A stretch of DNA of 64,000 nucleotides from Pyrocephalus nanus (GCA_038380795.1 CM076261.1:92092418-92156417), one strand, 5' to 3'. Counted from the first letter of the stretch, positions 35,484 to 48,884 are shown. Made by a program: numbers and translations. The notes: a model not told the origin generated them from the sequence alone.

Positions 35484-37068
35484 AAAAGTATACCTATCTT
35501 CTGCAGTATATAGTTACAATAAAAATAACTGGTTGAAGATGTTGTTTTCCTATGCATGCTTTCATAAGTGTATTTCTCAGTCCATGTTTCCGTGGATGAC
35601 ACTTTTCAGTATTATATTAATGTGTTTGAACCTCACTGCACATTCTGAGTTTCCTTCACAGAGTATGTTCTTCTTAGCTGTAATTAGTACAATTTGTTTA
35701 GTCTTTCAGGAGATCCATCTGTCCAGCTGTCTAGAACCAAAAGACACCAGCATCTCTGATTTCAGGAAAGACCCATCAAGAAAGACAAATGAATACATAA
35801 TATTTCCATTATATATTATTTTTATGAATGACAGAAAGTGCTCAGGGGGCAACGTTTGACCTTGAGCAGAATCCCAAGCACAAAATGAGTTTCTAAAGAA
35901 AGGTTTGTCTCCAAAGACAAAGTTAAGATCAAGAACTCAGTCAGTGAAAGCAATTTGGAATACTACAGCCTTGCTGAGGGTTTTCATCCCAGCTGAGAAC
36001 TGTGTGAGCATTATGTGAGGGAGAGCTGAACAAGTGGATTGAAACAGTGAATCCCTTCAAGGTGAATAAATATACACAATCATAGAAGGGCTTCATTGCC
36101 TACATTGTAACTGTGTAAATTATGGATTTCATCAGTGCATATATCCTCTAATTTTACTGTAATAGCTGTCTGCGTTTAAGGGCTTACAAGAACCAAGTTA
36201 ACCAGATAGAGAGTTTTCCAAAATTGCAAAAATTGAAATAGAATTGAATCTTTCATCCCATATCAGATCAAGGAACATTCAGAAGTCAGAGGAATGCTCC
36301 TCCTCTGGGCTGTGTGAGTTCCAATGACAGTGAGACATTTTTAGCCAGGGCATGGGACAAATGCTGCCAGAATTCCTCTGAATGTTGTGACAATCCCTTT
36401 GTTTGAACAGGTATAATCAAATGTGTATTTGTAAAGTCTTCAGCATAGTCTGGAGATGTTTATTTTTTTTTTTATGCCTCAGTTAAATATTCATACTAGG
36501 AGAGAGCAAGAGTGAGAAAGCAAAATATCTGCATTTTAACCTGTCTGGCAGTCCTCTGCTTTGTTACAGTCTTCAGGAGTTTCTGATCATTGCAACAGAT
36601 CATATTCTGGTGATTTTTTTAGCACTAGTAAATGCCCGTCAAGGACATGCTTCAGACATTAATGCCTAGTAAATTAAGGCAGATTTGAAAACATTTTCTC
36701 CAGAGCTTATAGGTTAGTGCTTCTTCTTTTAAAAGTACTATACGCTTCATTGCAGCCCTTCAATAATACACACACAAATAAATCAGGCAAATCAATCCCT
36801 AATGTGCTGGAATCATGCCAGTAATTAATCTGTTTAACTACTGGGACTGAAAGAACAGATGGGAAAATGCATCCCTTTTCACCTGAAACAACAGTGTTGT
36901 ATCTTGAGTTCGCAAGGCTCTAACGGCTCTGTAAATATTATTTTACAGTGTAGTCATGACAGCTGTAACTTTAGTCACTGTACCTGACCTCCTCCATAAC
37001 AGGCAATGATTCTTTGTGCTTAAGTCCTTTTGATACTTGAGACAGGAGAAGCAGAGACACCTGTGACT
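35484..37068. other. AT-rich unrecognised stretch
   Basis: About 1.6 kb without a recognised repeat. A 108-codon plus-strand frame (35533-35859) is rich in Phe, Ile and Ser, as expected of AT-rich chance frames, with no domain seen. The segment 36760-36860 is AT-rich with TAATTA-type motifs and looks single-copy. Confidence 0.4.
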
Positions 37069-37424
37069 GTTTAACCTGGAGGAGTGAAGACTTCTTATCA
37101 GTGTGTATAAATACCTGAAGGAAGGGTGCAAAAAGGATGGAGCTCTTTTCAGTGATGTTCTGTGCCAGACCGAGGGGCAATGGGCACAAACTGAAACACA
37201 GAAAGTTCTCTGTGAACATAGGAATACATGTTTTTCACTGTGAGGGTGACCAAGCACTGGTACAAGATGCCCAGACGAGTTGTGGAGTCTCCATCCTTGG
37301 AGATAGCCAAAAGCTGTCTGGACATTTGCCATCCTGGGCAACTACTTTTGGTGGCCCTGTTTGAGCAGTGGAATTGGACCACAGGACATCCAAAGGCCCC
37401 TTCCAACATTAGTGATTCTGTGAA
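37069..37424 (+). mobile_element. CR1 LINE, 3' part, forward
   Basis: The family order is seen: 'tgtgtataaatacctgaagg' near 37100, 'gggcacaaactgaaacacag' near 37180, 'ttttcactgtgagggtgacc' near 37230, 'tggagtctccatccttggag' near 37284, 'ctgtttgagcagtggaattg' near 37358, and the end 'ccttccaacattagtgattc'. This is the only forward CR1 copy found after 14.1 kb. An A-rich then purine-rich simple repeat follows directly. Confidence 0.93.
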
Positions 37425-37441
37425 AAAAATAGAGAAAATGG

Positions 37442-37457
37442 AAAAAAAAAAAAAAAA
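37442..37457. repeat. A16 homopolymer behind a CR1 3' end
   Basis: Sixteen A, about 18 bp after the CR1 end, leading into a purine-rich stretch. Confidence 0.95.
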
Positions 37458-37499
37458 GAAGGAAGGAGAGAGGAAAAAAAAGAATAAGGCAGAGGAGGT

Positions 37500-37664
37500 G
37501 AGGGGAGGAGAGAGGGGAAGGGAAGGGAAGGGAAGGGAAGGGAAGGGAAGGGAAGGGAAGGGAAGGGAAGGGAAGGGAAGGGAAGGGAAGGGAAGGGAAG
37601 GGAAGGGAAGGGAAGGGAAGGGAAGGGAAGGGAAGGGAAGGGAAGGGAAGGGAAGGGAAAAAAG
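37500..37664. repeat. (GGGAA)29 array inside a 165-bp polypurine run
   Basis: A perfect pentanucleotide array of 29 GGGAA units occupies 37515-37659. The whole interval 37500-37664 contains only purines on the plus strand, apart from interruptions in unit pattern before 37515. GGGAA is a rotation of AAGGG. Such polypurine mirror-like tracts can form triplex DNA, and the GGG runs may form quadruplexes. One frame reads as an Arg-Glu-Gly-Lys repeat on plus and Pro-Ser-Leu-Pro-Phe on minus. These are by-products of the repeat, not proteins. Confidence 0.98.
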
Positions 37665-38780
37665 CAGAAAAGCTTGTTTGTAAAGACACAGTCAAGGACA
37701 AATTCTCAGTTGATCTAAATCAGTCAGAGGAACTTGTCTAATAGTGCCTATTTATTTTCTCTTCAGCAAACACATTCCTTGTCACATCATGTGGGAGCTC
37801 CCACGCAGTTCCACATTTCTTCAGTTCTGATCAAGGATGTATCTGTCTTTGCTTATAGCAGGCAATGACTGTCTTCAAGATACTAAGCAACCAAAGAGAA
37901 AACAAATGATTGAACACATCTGCTGCAGCAAACATTTAAATGAGGAGCATCTGACCCTGTGTCTTGTAGCAGGTAAAACACACAAACTATTAAAAACTCG
38001 GGCTTGTTCCCAGATCAGCTGACCTTCGTTTCCCTTGTTCTCTCAGGAACTAAAGTGTACATCATGCAGATGAGACACTTATCACCTACCATTTAAAACC
38101 CTATTACTTTATTAAGATTCATACTTGATCAATAAAATAGAGAGTACATTAACAATGAAAAAATACGTAAATGTCTATTAATTTCCTCTTAACACAGCTC
38201 CTTTTCACCATCACTACTGTAAGAAGGTACATCAAATTGCAGCCTATCCCTGATGAAAAAAGTATTAGGAATGCAAGAGAAATATAGCAGAACACCTGAT
38301 CATTAAACTATGATCATTAAGAACTATTAATGCCATGATGTACCATCTTCTTTGGCATTAAAGAATGATATGTATGTTAATTCAGCTATCTAAAGTTATT
38401 TTACTAAAAATCTATCAATGGTCAAGACCTTTACATAAGTAATAAGAAAAAAAGCACTGTTGGATTTGGTGATTGGAACATGAGCTATGAAATTAGGACA
38501 TCTTTAATCTGTTGGTCTATATTTGTTGAATTCACGCTCCTTAGACAGATGATGTTTGGACAGACATTGTCCTATTTATTTTCAAAAATATTTTAGAATA
38601 CAAGGAAAATTCCAAGGAACTGGGGTAAAATGTTTTAATTAAAAAATTTAAAAAAAAAAAAAGTAATTGCAGCACTAAATTTCAATCAGACATCTCTCCT
38701 AGGCAAAACAACAACAACAACAACAACAACAAAAGCCTGACTAGTATGAGAATTGATAAAGAACCATTAAGACCATCATA
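37665..38780. other. AT-rich unrecognised stretch
   Basis: About 1.1 kb without gene or mobile element. It includes an (AAC)n array near its end and an A run near 38650. Confidence 0.45.
38705..38733. repeat. (AAC)n microsatellite
   Basis: About nine AAC units. Confidence 0.95.
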
Positions 38781-38930
38781 AGGACCATCAACCTGGCCCT
38801 GCACAAGACACATGTGCTTGAGAGCATTGTCCAAACACTACTTGGACTCTGTCAGCCTTGGTGCCACAACCACTGCCCTGGGGAGCCTGTTCCAGTGCTC
38901 AACCACCTTATGGGTGAACCTTTTTCTAAG
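38781..38930 (-). mobile_element. CR1 LINE fragment, reverse orientation
   Basis: A 150-bp piece with 'aacctggccctgcacaagac', 'gagagcattgtccaaacact', 'ctctgtcagccttggtgcca', 'ctggggagcctgttccagtg' and 'gggtgaacctttttctaag'. This is the same subfamily as 31304-31722. The 3' terminus is degraded. Confidence 0.9.
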
Positions 38931-40617
38931 TGTAAGAACAGATCTTTCTAAAAGAATATATAGTGTATTTTTCCTTAAGACTGCAGGCTTGGATGAAAAG
39001 CAAATAATGTCAAAACAGTAGAAATCACTATAGTATTTGACTTTACACCAGAAACAACTTGTACAAGAACTGGGAGGGTATGAAACGAATATGTAGATGT
39101 TGAACTTTTAACAACTGGTTGACTGATAGTTTTTGACATGTAATTGCAAACAGAGTGTATATTTAGTTGGGTTTCTAAGCAGAAAATACTGAAAAGAGAG
39201 GTTACTGAGACACACACACAAAAAGTATGCTTTTATCAACTGTCAAGTTGATCACGAAGGAATAAAGAATAATGTATTAGCCCCTTTCCTCTTGGAAATT
39301 AGTGACTTTGGAAAAAATAATGAATTCCAAGTGTAACACAGTTAGAAGGGCTAATATGACTCCTAGATACATAAACTTATAAATCTGAGGATTTCTGAGT
39401 GTATGAACAGAAATTATATGTCCTCTCAGTTTGATAAGGTGTCAAAACTGTAGGATTACTCCTTCTAGGTCTGGGCTCTACACTTCAGGATGGATATCAA
39501 AATATTAGAAAGGTCACATGTGTAATTTAAGCTGACCACCAATTATCACATACAGAACTGAAAAGTGTATTAAAGATTCCTCTATCCCACTGGCAATCAC
39601 ACAGAAAGACCTAACCTAGTCTAACAAGCTCAGAAAAGAAATAAGTCAAGAACTTTTAACAGGCAAGGTCATTAGCCATCAGAACGACTTATCAACAGGT
39701 ACAATGGATTTTCTATTATTGGAAAACTTTAAAACAATATTGATTGTTTTCCTGAAAGCTCCATTGCAACTCAAGGAGAGATAATAGGCTTGAAAAAAAA
39801 ATCAGTTAAATCAAGTCCTATGACTTATATATACTGGATAATTACTATGGTTCCTTCTGGCTTTGAAAGCTGCTACACTAGGAGAAGAACAATATATTTA
39901 AGAGCCATAACTGGGATTTGAGGATCAGCATGCAGTATTTTCCTGTTTAACATTTGAGTGGATGACTTGGGTGTCTATGTTGCGGTCAGAGTACATGATG
40001 AGACAGTGATTTGCAAATTCTGTCATATTTAGTGTTTCCATTATGAGTACAGAGAGAGACCTATCATTGTTTGGGCTTATTTTACATTTGCAACCTGATG
40101 TTGAAATTTCTGGAAAGGCCGGAAAGTAAAATCCTTAGTTTCACAGAGAATCTTGAGTGTAACATGAAGTTGTGGTCCTTCAGCTTCTCGTTGAAAGTTC
40201 TGAAAATGGACTGGGGAAAGCTTAACCATCTGTTCAAGCTTTCTCTGTCACAGATATTGACATTTGCTAAAGGCAGCTCTGCTTTTCCCAAACAGCTCCC
40301 TTCTGTCCACTCATTACAGCTCCGAGCCAACCAAACCTTGTGAAACCCAGTTGCTTAACTCATCTTTACCATCTAATTTGGATCGCTTTTCCCAAGTAGC
40401 CCCTTCTGGTTTCCACAAACATCCTCTGAGACCTTGAGAAAAAAGTAATTCTATACCTTCTGCTACAAATACCCAGCTGTTTATCTAAACTCATTTCACA
40501 CAACTTCCAGCTGTTTATCTGCTCTATTGAAGCAGTAAGCTCTTGGCTGTAAAGACCAATTAATCAACAAACCAAAGCAGAATATCTTATTGTGAGGACC
40601 CTGATTTAATTTATATA
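38931..40617. other. AT-rich unrecognised stretch
   Basis: About 1.7 kb without a recognised repeat. Overlapping open frames on both strands at about 40071-40343 (90 and 82 codons) have no recognisable motif. Confidence 0.45.
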
Positions 40618-41231
40618 ACCACAGCATTAGGTTGAAAGGGACCATCTTGATGAAAGATCATCCAGTTCTAATCACCCTGCCAAGGACAGGGACACCTTCC
40701 ACTAGACCAGGTTGCTCAAAGTCCCCTCCAACCTGACCTTGAACTTCCAGGGATTCAGCATCCACATATCTGGGCAGCTTGTGCCAGTACCTTATCATCT
40801 TCATAGGAAAGAATTCCTTCCTAATAGCTAATCTAAATCTACCCTCTCTCAGTTAAAACCATTTCACCCTTGCCCTATTACTGCATACCCTTGTCAAAAG
40901 TCTCTCTCCAGCTCTCTTGTAAGCCCCCTTTAAGTACTGGAAGGTTGGAAGAAGGTCTCCTTGGAGCCTTCACTTCTCCAGCCTGAGTAACCCCTGCTCT
41001 CTCAGCCTGTATTTGCAGGAGAGGTGCTCCAGCCCTCTGATCATCTTTGTGGTCTCCTCTGGACTCACTCTAACAGGTCAACATTCCCCCAGCTGGACAC
41101 AGCACTGCAGGTGGGGTCTCACCAGAGTGGAGAAGAGGGGAAGCATTACTTCCCACAACCTGCTGGTCACACTTCTTTTTATGCAGCCCAAGCTCCAATT
41201 GGCTTTATGAGCTTCAAGTGCACGTTGTTGT
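40618..41231 (-). mobile_element. CR1 LINE, 3' part, reverse orientation
   Basis: One of the two longest 3' copies in the window's second half. In reverse complement: 'agggacaccttccactagac', 'caggttgctcaaagtcccct', 'aatctaaatctaccctctct', 'tgcagg(a)gaggtgctccag', 'tctggactcactctaacagg', 'caggtggggtctcaccagag' and 'ctgctggtcacacttctttt'. It therefore includes the end of ORF2. Several small indels break the frame. It is the same subfamily as 3665-4012. Confidence 0.93.
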
Positions 41232-41688
41232 TGTATTGCCATGCATCAATAAGTTAACAAAGACCTCGGGAAGTTCACAGGGCTCACACTGTGAGAAATA
41301 ATGCAGAGCACATTAACACATCTTTCCCCCCCATATGTTCATTTAAATCACATAAATCCACTCTGAAGCCTAATTTTGACTCTGTCAGAGGTCTTTTATT
41401 ATGTTATTATGATCACATGTAGCAGCACAAAATCAGTGATGCAAATCTATACATAACACATGTTATTTAATGGTTTTCAAAGTGCATTGAAAACTCAATC
41501 TGCTACCACGAGTTTACTGTGCCTCCACATTTAAATCTATGTCAAAGTATCCTTCCCACAAGCAGTTTCACGATGACCAATCAGGCTTAGTCCCATTTTA
41601 CTGTACATCTGCTCTGCTGTGATTAACATATTTAAAAAACCAAGAACATGATAAACAGGAATTATTAAACACCACTAGCCTGAGTGGG

Positions 41689-41720
<32 letters not shown>

Positions 41721-44700
41721 GTTTTATAGAGATTAATAAAACTACAAGGGTAATAAGAAAAATCTTTCAACTCATAGCAAAACAATAATCCCTTTTATAA
41801 GATTTCTGATATTTAGGGTTATTGAGTCTGGAATTACTTCATCTTAGTTATTGATTTCCAAGTCTACATGATTACTGTTCTTTAAACATTGCAGAGTCAC
41901 ACTGTGCTTTGCTGCAGACTCTAAACCAACAAGCAGCAGGAAAGCCACTTGAGTCCCGAAGCCACAACATACCATCTTCAAACGAAACATGAAACTTCTG
42001 TTTATACCTCTTTCTTTGTCAAAATTACATCTCACCTACCTCCCTTCCTTCCTCCAGCTTGCTATTCAATATTAGAAACAAATTTTGTTGTCATTTCTTC
42101 CTTTATATTAATCAGTGGGAGCAGACTGACTCACTCCACCACAAAACATGAAAGTCCCACAAGGTCGTCTGCCCTTCCCTCCACTGGAGCAGGAAGTATA
42201 AGCTGATGCTCAATGCAGTCAATGCTCAGATATCTCTACCTACTCTTTTTTTAGCCTCATAGATAGGTTATCAGTGAAGTTTCTCCTTAATTCATTATTT
42301 TAAGTTTCTATTTTCATTTCTTGAAGTGTGTAGATGAAGAAGGAGTCCGCCCAGTAGACATTTCAGGGAACCATGATTTCAAGTAGATGAAAGCTACACT
42401 AAATAAAGACTCTCTATATTGCCAGAGAAGTCTAAGACAGCTTTGGTCTATCTTTTTAGCATAATGAGTCAGGCTCAAAAATCTAAAAACATCATGATGT
42501 CCATAAGGACCTGCTACTCATAAAGCCAGAGGCCCCAGTCCAGCATGTGCTGGGGCAATGGTGCCCAAATTCACAACAGAGAGCAGCTCCAACATCCTAC
42601 ACACACACACAGAGGCATGGAGAGCACAGACTAGCATCTGACACTTGCTTTTGTCCAGTAAACAAGAGTTTGCCATCTCCAAGACATGAATGCACAAAAT
42701 TCCAGCTGTGTTGAGCTCTGCACATCAACTTTCTCTGTCGCCCTTCAAACTTGAGAAAAATTAGATTTTTCTTTGTTCTCCTTCAAGAGATATTCTCTTG
42801 ATTAAACAGCTCTTGCACCTCCTCTGAGTGAGGCTGCACTCGGACAGCAGGAAAAGGGAGATTGATTTTTCAAGATGCCTGAGAAAAGGAGACCCTTTGG
42901 CCATACTGGGTATAGAAAGAGCAGAAATACTGTGGTCTTTTCACTGGTCATGACACAGATCCAGAGAAGAGAGGAGGCTGTGTGGGATATCTAATGGGCT
43001 AGAAACAAAACTGAAGCCATTACTGATATCTGAATATCTGTGCAGTGTTTAGCAGAAGAGTCTCACCACACTTCAGCCTCTCAGTCGGGAGAAATTACAA
43101 TGCCATATGAATAATAGATGAAGTGCTATTTTGATGATGTAAATTAGTATTAATGCAGAAGATTATTTTAATAGTGTGCATAAATGGAATTTTCAGTGCT
43201 GAAAGGAACCCTAATTAAATCTGATTCTTTCAGCCATTCGCTGCTACACCACTCAGCATTTTGGCAGGGGGGAGGCTGTTTGTTTTCTCTAACACTTATT
43301 TCTGTCTCCTCTTTAAATCATTTATTGTTATATTTAGTCACTACAATCAAAAAGTAAAATAAAACCCTAATGATGAAGTCAAACAAGAAGCATTTTAATA
43401 ATGCAGAGCACGCTGCACCAGAAGGAAAATATGCCAGCACCTAGGGAGAGTCATACTGGGGACAGGCATGCTTTAATGCTAGGAAGCTGGAGAAACTACT
43501 TTCCATTCCTCTTGCTTGTTTTCCTGTAAAAAAATCTTGGAATTTCATCAGCACAGGACAGCCAAGAGCTGTTCCTGCAGAAAGCACAAGGGAATTTGCT
43601 GTCTTGACCTTCGCTTGGGTTGTTGTGTACAACAGGGTCACACATGTACAGTGGTGTACATTCACCATTGCCACATAATTGGAACACTGCATTAGATCTG
43701 CCTTGGGAAAAACAGGCAGTCACAGAACATCTTTCAAAGGTTTTTGTCCCACAGGAATTTCCCATTCAGCATGTGTCTACCCAAAGCCCTCTTCACATAA
43801 GAGTGACCAGCCTACTTGGACTGACCTTCTGGAAGCTCAAGTGGTTTTAAATAATGTTTTCTAATCCATGTGCAGGAAAAAAAATTATATCAATGAGATT
43901 ACTGTGCAGGCTGTCACGTGCTGTGCTAGTCTTTTGAGCAATATTTATGACCATGTCTTGTGCTATAAAACATAATGAACAGTGACAAAATATCAATGGC
44001 ATATTCATCTGAAGAGTCGTCATTTATATGTTTTATGACAGGGCTGTTTCATAATTTATTGTAAAGTTGCTTTGTGTAGTAAATACATTATATAGTAATT
44101 TTTAAGGTATGTTCACAATACATTATCACAGCACTGGGATTAAACTCAGATGTTTATTACAGAGGCATTTCTAATCTGGTACAAATCATAGAGGAGAAGC
44201 CAGGAGTGACTCATCAGCTTGGTAGAAATTTCAGTTAATGAAATACTTACATGAGAACAATAGTTGCTGTCAAACTGGAAGGCCATTGACAACAGACTGC
44301 AGAACTTCTGCATTCAGGAGTCCAAATGAGGCTTATTTCAAGCTGTTTTGCTTTTGTTCTGGTGATGTTGATACAGATATAAATGCCTGTTTACAGGAAA
44401 AAAAAAAAAGGTTTTTTGAGTCACTCCGCTGGACAAAGAAGACCACAGGGAGTTTAGGTTTTTAGGCTGTCCTTCTGTGACCTTCAATAACATCTCTCCC
44501 AGATACAGGCAGAGGTTATCACCCCTGCAGGTCCAGGCATTTCACCTCCATAGATGCTACTGGCTCCTCAAACCTGTCAGCAGAGCAGATGGTATCAGTG
44601 CACCTCAACCAACCTGTTATTCTGAATAACTGAGAGAGCTACACCCCCAGGCCATGGAAAAGAGCAGAGAGGTAGAGTCACTCTGATCAAGGCACAGGTA

Positions 44701-47700
44701 TTTGTGCTGTACTCATCTATCTACCAAACAGGTCACATCTGTTTCTCCTCCTAAATCATATTTTGCTAGTAAAGAGAACATAATTTTGAAGTATGTGGTC
44801 ACCACTTCTGTCTGCTCCAGATCCATCCCTCAGGACTCACCTTTCCGAGGATGCTCACAAAATGTTACCCCCTGAGCTGATGGCCAGCTCAGTTTGCTGG
44901 GTTTGCTCCAGAAAGGCAGCACTGCTCACTTGACTGACTCTCCCCTCTCCATACCACAGGCTTTTGGGAGTTCCCACCACCACTCTCTTAATTGCATCCA
45001 GGCACGGAACTGGACTAGAAGAATAAACAATTAATGACCAAGTGACACATACATGTTTCAGACCTGGTGCAACTACAGCACACAATGTATTGCAGAAAAG
45101 AAGGATCCCCAAGCAAGCCAGTTAAGGTCACAAACCCCAGCACAAATACATGGATATGTCAGTTTAGGTACTGCACCAATAAATCTATTTCAACACTGAT
45201 ATCTGTGGATACCTTTAATTTTCTTCTATGGCTTCAGCTGTGTGACCAGGTGTCTCAGGGCCAACAATAGTGATATTTTTCAGTAAGACCTGCACCTTGC
45301 ACACAAATGGGAGGTTAAAATAATACGTTGCTAATAATTAACTCATCTTCTCATAATTTAAAATTTTCTCATAACACTATATTAAAAAATACAGTGCAGT
45401 TCATAGACCTAAAGGTATATCATTGCCATCAGTGTCATAAAAATTGCTCTCAGAGAAGCAATAATGAGAATTCCAGAGTTGCATATTCTCAGTCAACTTT
45501 CAGGTTTTTTAATGTGTCACTGCTACTTGTCTGCAGTCATTAAGGAGGTCATCTGACAAGACAGACCTGAACCTGGACTTCAGTATTTTCATCATGGAAA
45601 TTTAAGCTTCACTCAGATGTGTTGACCTGAAACAGGCACTTAATCAAAAGGGAACTCCGCTCAGAAAGAGAAAGCTGAGGTTTTTCCCGTAATGGCTAAA
45701 AATATGGTTGATATAACTGTGCATTTAATTACACGTCTGTTTGCAAGGTTATAACTTCCATTCCAGTTCACTGACATTTATTTTCAAGACACTTCCAATC
45801 TGATTAGAAATCCTGCATATAAGTCTAGCAACCACAAAGCTAGCAAAGAGGTGAGTGTTGCAGTTGAAGACAGAAAGTGACATCTCAAAATTCTCCTTAA
45901 TATTTTCCAAATACTCTGAGTACATCATCTTAGGAAAGATTTTTTTTTAATTTGACTTTATTTTGGAATGTAGAGAAAAGAAATCTGTGTTGAACTAGGC
46001 TATTTAAACTAGAGCTTCATTCTGAAAGCAGTTATTGATGAAGTAATTTGTGTCAGTATTCCTTTCACCTTGAATTTCAAGATTAAGGTCTTTTAAGTTT
46101 GGATGTCAGCTCAAAAATTAAATCCAAAAACCAGATAGCTGTGGAGGACCACTGAGGCCTTCATACTGCTCACCTCTCTCATCCAAGAAGTGGCATATTT
46201 CTAGAAGAAAGTTTTGGAATCTTGTCAGTGTTTTTCTGTCAGTATTGTGTGGAGAAGGTAGGCAGCTGTAATTTGCACTGTTAAAAGATAATTTTAAAAA
46301 TCTAGGTAATGGGGTCTGACAGAGATGAAATTTTCTGTCCTTTTGATGTTCTGGGATACCAAGAGACTGCTGCTAACCTTAGTAGAGACTCATAAGGAAA
46401 GAGATAACTCTTTCCCATGCAGTATATGCTAACATCACGAAGGGAAAACCACCAGCTGCTGTTATTGAAACAAGCTGAGGAATTAGCACTTTCACATCTT
46501 CTACCTATCTTATGAATAGCAGGAAAATGTTTTCTTCCAGTGTTTTCTTAGTTAGAGTTTTAAACAGTGTTCTATGGACAACATTCAAGTGAGTACTGGG
46601 CTGTGTCAACAACAGCTCGTTCAAGAAGATGGGAAGAATGATGCTTCCAACTTTTTTCAGTTTCCCCTCACATTTTCCTGTTACAACTTCAATTTCCATT
46701 GCTGCCACCCTCCTAGAAATCTGAATACCATGCATAACAGTCAGAATATATGTTAATAGTTTTCAGACCATAAGTTTGCAGTTGCAAGAGGACTCTCTTC
46801 TACCAGCTCAGCATCTTTACTGAGTTTCTTTTTGGTGCAGATTTCTGGTGAAAGACATAACTGTTGCAGCTTCATGTTGGACCCATAAACACATGAGTAG
46901 GACCAATGTCAACCCCAGATCTGGGAGTATACCAGTTCTTCCACACTGGCTGGCCTCTTGTCTGACAGAGGACTTTCCTTTCAACACAGTTTGGTCTTCT
47001 AAACAGCTCAGAATGGTGCACACACTTTCTTTTAGTCACCATGCAGGGTGGCAGGGCAGATATCTATTTTTTCATCCCCTGACACCTAAATTGGAACTGC
47101 TTATGGTGCTTTTCCAGATCTTCTTCTTTGGTGCACCTTCTGTCAAAAGAATGCTGAACAAGCCTCTGGAAACCCAAAATGTAGGTCTCCTGAAGTAGGC
47201 TCATCAGTGGATACCTCAGACATTACTTGGCCCTAGCTATCTTCATTTCTAAAATTCAAATAATGATTGTTACTTACTTGGAGAGCATACTGGGAAGATT
47301 AATTCATTAACTGTGCTCATAAAACAGAACAGTATATTTTGGCTCCTAATTTAAATTCAGTAGCCAACATTAGGTTTCTAAATCAATATGTGGAGATGTG
47401 AACAAAAAAGATTTGTCTTTCAAAAGAGTTCGTGTCCATTCATCTCTCAGCAAGAACTCTCCCACTCTCTCTACTTTTAATTGACTCAGTTGAGAATTGG
47501 GAACGAAACATCTGACCATTATGATCTAAATTTGTGTTTGTCAGAGGAAAAATCCAGCCTACATAATGTGGCTATTATACTCTCCACAGCAGCAGCTATC
47601 TATGATTAAAGTGTTATTCTCATTAACTTCATTATAAGCCTCTGCAATCAGAAGATACTTCACTAACGGGAACTTTCTGAGACTCTCTCTGCTCTGATTA

Positions 47701-48239
47701 AATGTCTTTGGTGCATATTTGCAATTGCAAACATACACACAAACATATAAACATTGTAAATGTCCGTGCCACACTCTTACCTCTGCAGAACCATGGAGTG
47801 GTTTTATCTCCTCATGACAGAGAGTATGTTGTCTTTTCTTTCTTTTATTTCCTCTCTATTTCATGGAACATCTGATTGTAGTATACACATATTATAGAAG
47901 GACTGGAAATGATCTGGACCTACTTGTCAAATGTAGCTTTCCCTAATCCTCTTATCCTCTCATTTCTTTTTATATTACAACTTGATTCCTTTTAACTACT
48001 TTTAAAGTATCTGATGCTTTCAGGTGATGCCATTGGTTTGAGAATGAAGACTAAATCATTGAATATGGTATGATTATCATTGTTCAGGGTTTCTGCCAGC
48101 GGCCTAGAGGGGTGGTGGAAGAACTGTTTCCATCTCAGGTATAATTCGATCTCCAAGATCTTTTAGAGGAAGATTTTTCCTCTCTTTGAATCACTGGAGA
48201 TTGCTACAGGCATTCATAGAAGATAAGTCACCTCAGAAC
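41232..48239. other. 7-kb repeat-poor unrecognised stretch
   Basis: No mobile element is recognised, although CR1 copies lie at both edges. It contains an A26 run (41689-41714) and some short AC runs. AT-rich blocks near 43090-43250 and 43930-44130 look single-copy and may be conserved non-coding DNA, which is inference from composition only. A 174-bp minus-strand segment (44841-45014) has good splice-site matches at both ends. Confidence 0.45.
41689..41714. repeat. A26 homopolymer
   Basis: A pure run of 26 A on the plus strand. Confidence 0.95.
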
Positions 48240-48884
48240 CACAGAATCACAGAATCAATTAGATTGAAAAAGACCTCTGAGATCATTGACCTTTGACTGA
48301 AGACCACCATGTCAACTAAAGCATAGCACTGAGTGCCACATCTAGTCGTTTTTTGAAAAACCTTCAAGAATGGTGACACCACTACCTCACTGGGCAGCCC
48401 ATTCCAGTGAATGATGACAACCCTTTCTGTGAAGAAATTCCTCTCAATGTCCATCCTGAACATCCCCTGATGCAGCTTTAGACCATGTCCTCTTGTACTA
48501 TTGCTGGTTTCCTGGGAAAAGAGACCAAACCTCATCTAACAACCTCCTTTCAGGTAGTTGTAGAGAGTGATAAAGTCCCTCTTGAGTCTTCTTTTCTCCA
48601 GGACAAACAACCTCAGCTCTCTCAGCCGCTCCTCATAGGACTTACCCTCTAGACCTTTCCCCAGATCTGTTGCCCTTCTCTGGAAATGCTGCAGTGCCTT
48701 CACATCCTTCCTGAATTGAGGTGCCCAGAACTGGAAACAGGATTTGAGGTGTGGCCTCACCAGTGCCAAACATAGACTGACAATCTCTACCCTGGACCTG
48801 TTGGCCACACCACTCCTGATACAAGCCAGGATATCATGGGCTTTTTTGGCCACCTGGGCACACTGATGGCTCATGTTCAGGATG
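48240..48884 (-). mobile_element. CR1 LINE, 3' part, reverse orientation
   Basis: In reverse complement it opens with 'cacagaatcacagaatcaat' and continues with 'gaaaaagacctctgagatca', 'tcactgggcagcccattcca', 'tcctttcaggtagttgtaga' near 48546, 'ttctccaggacaaacaacct' near 48594 and 'gaggtgtggcctcaccagtg' near 48747. The end 'actgatggctcatgttcagg' is inside ORF2. The minus-strand frame at 48536-48898 (120 codons) is a partly intact remnant of the ORF2 C-terminal part. No catalytic motif is included. Confidence 0.95.

Noticed and set aside
37228..37701. Open frames of 151 (plus) and 119 (minus) codons
   Set aside because: They are produced by the (GGGAA)n array and read as pentapeptide-like repeats (Arg-Glu-Gly-Lys or Pro-Ser-Leu-Pro-Phe). 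There is no gene here.
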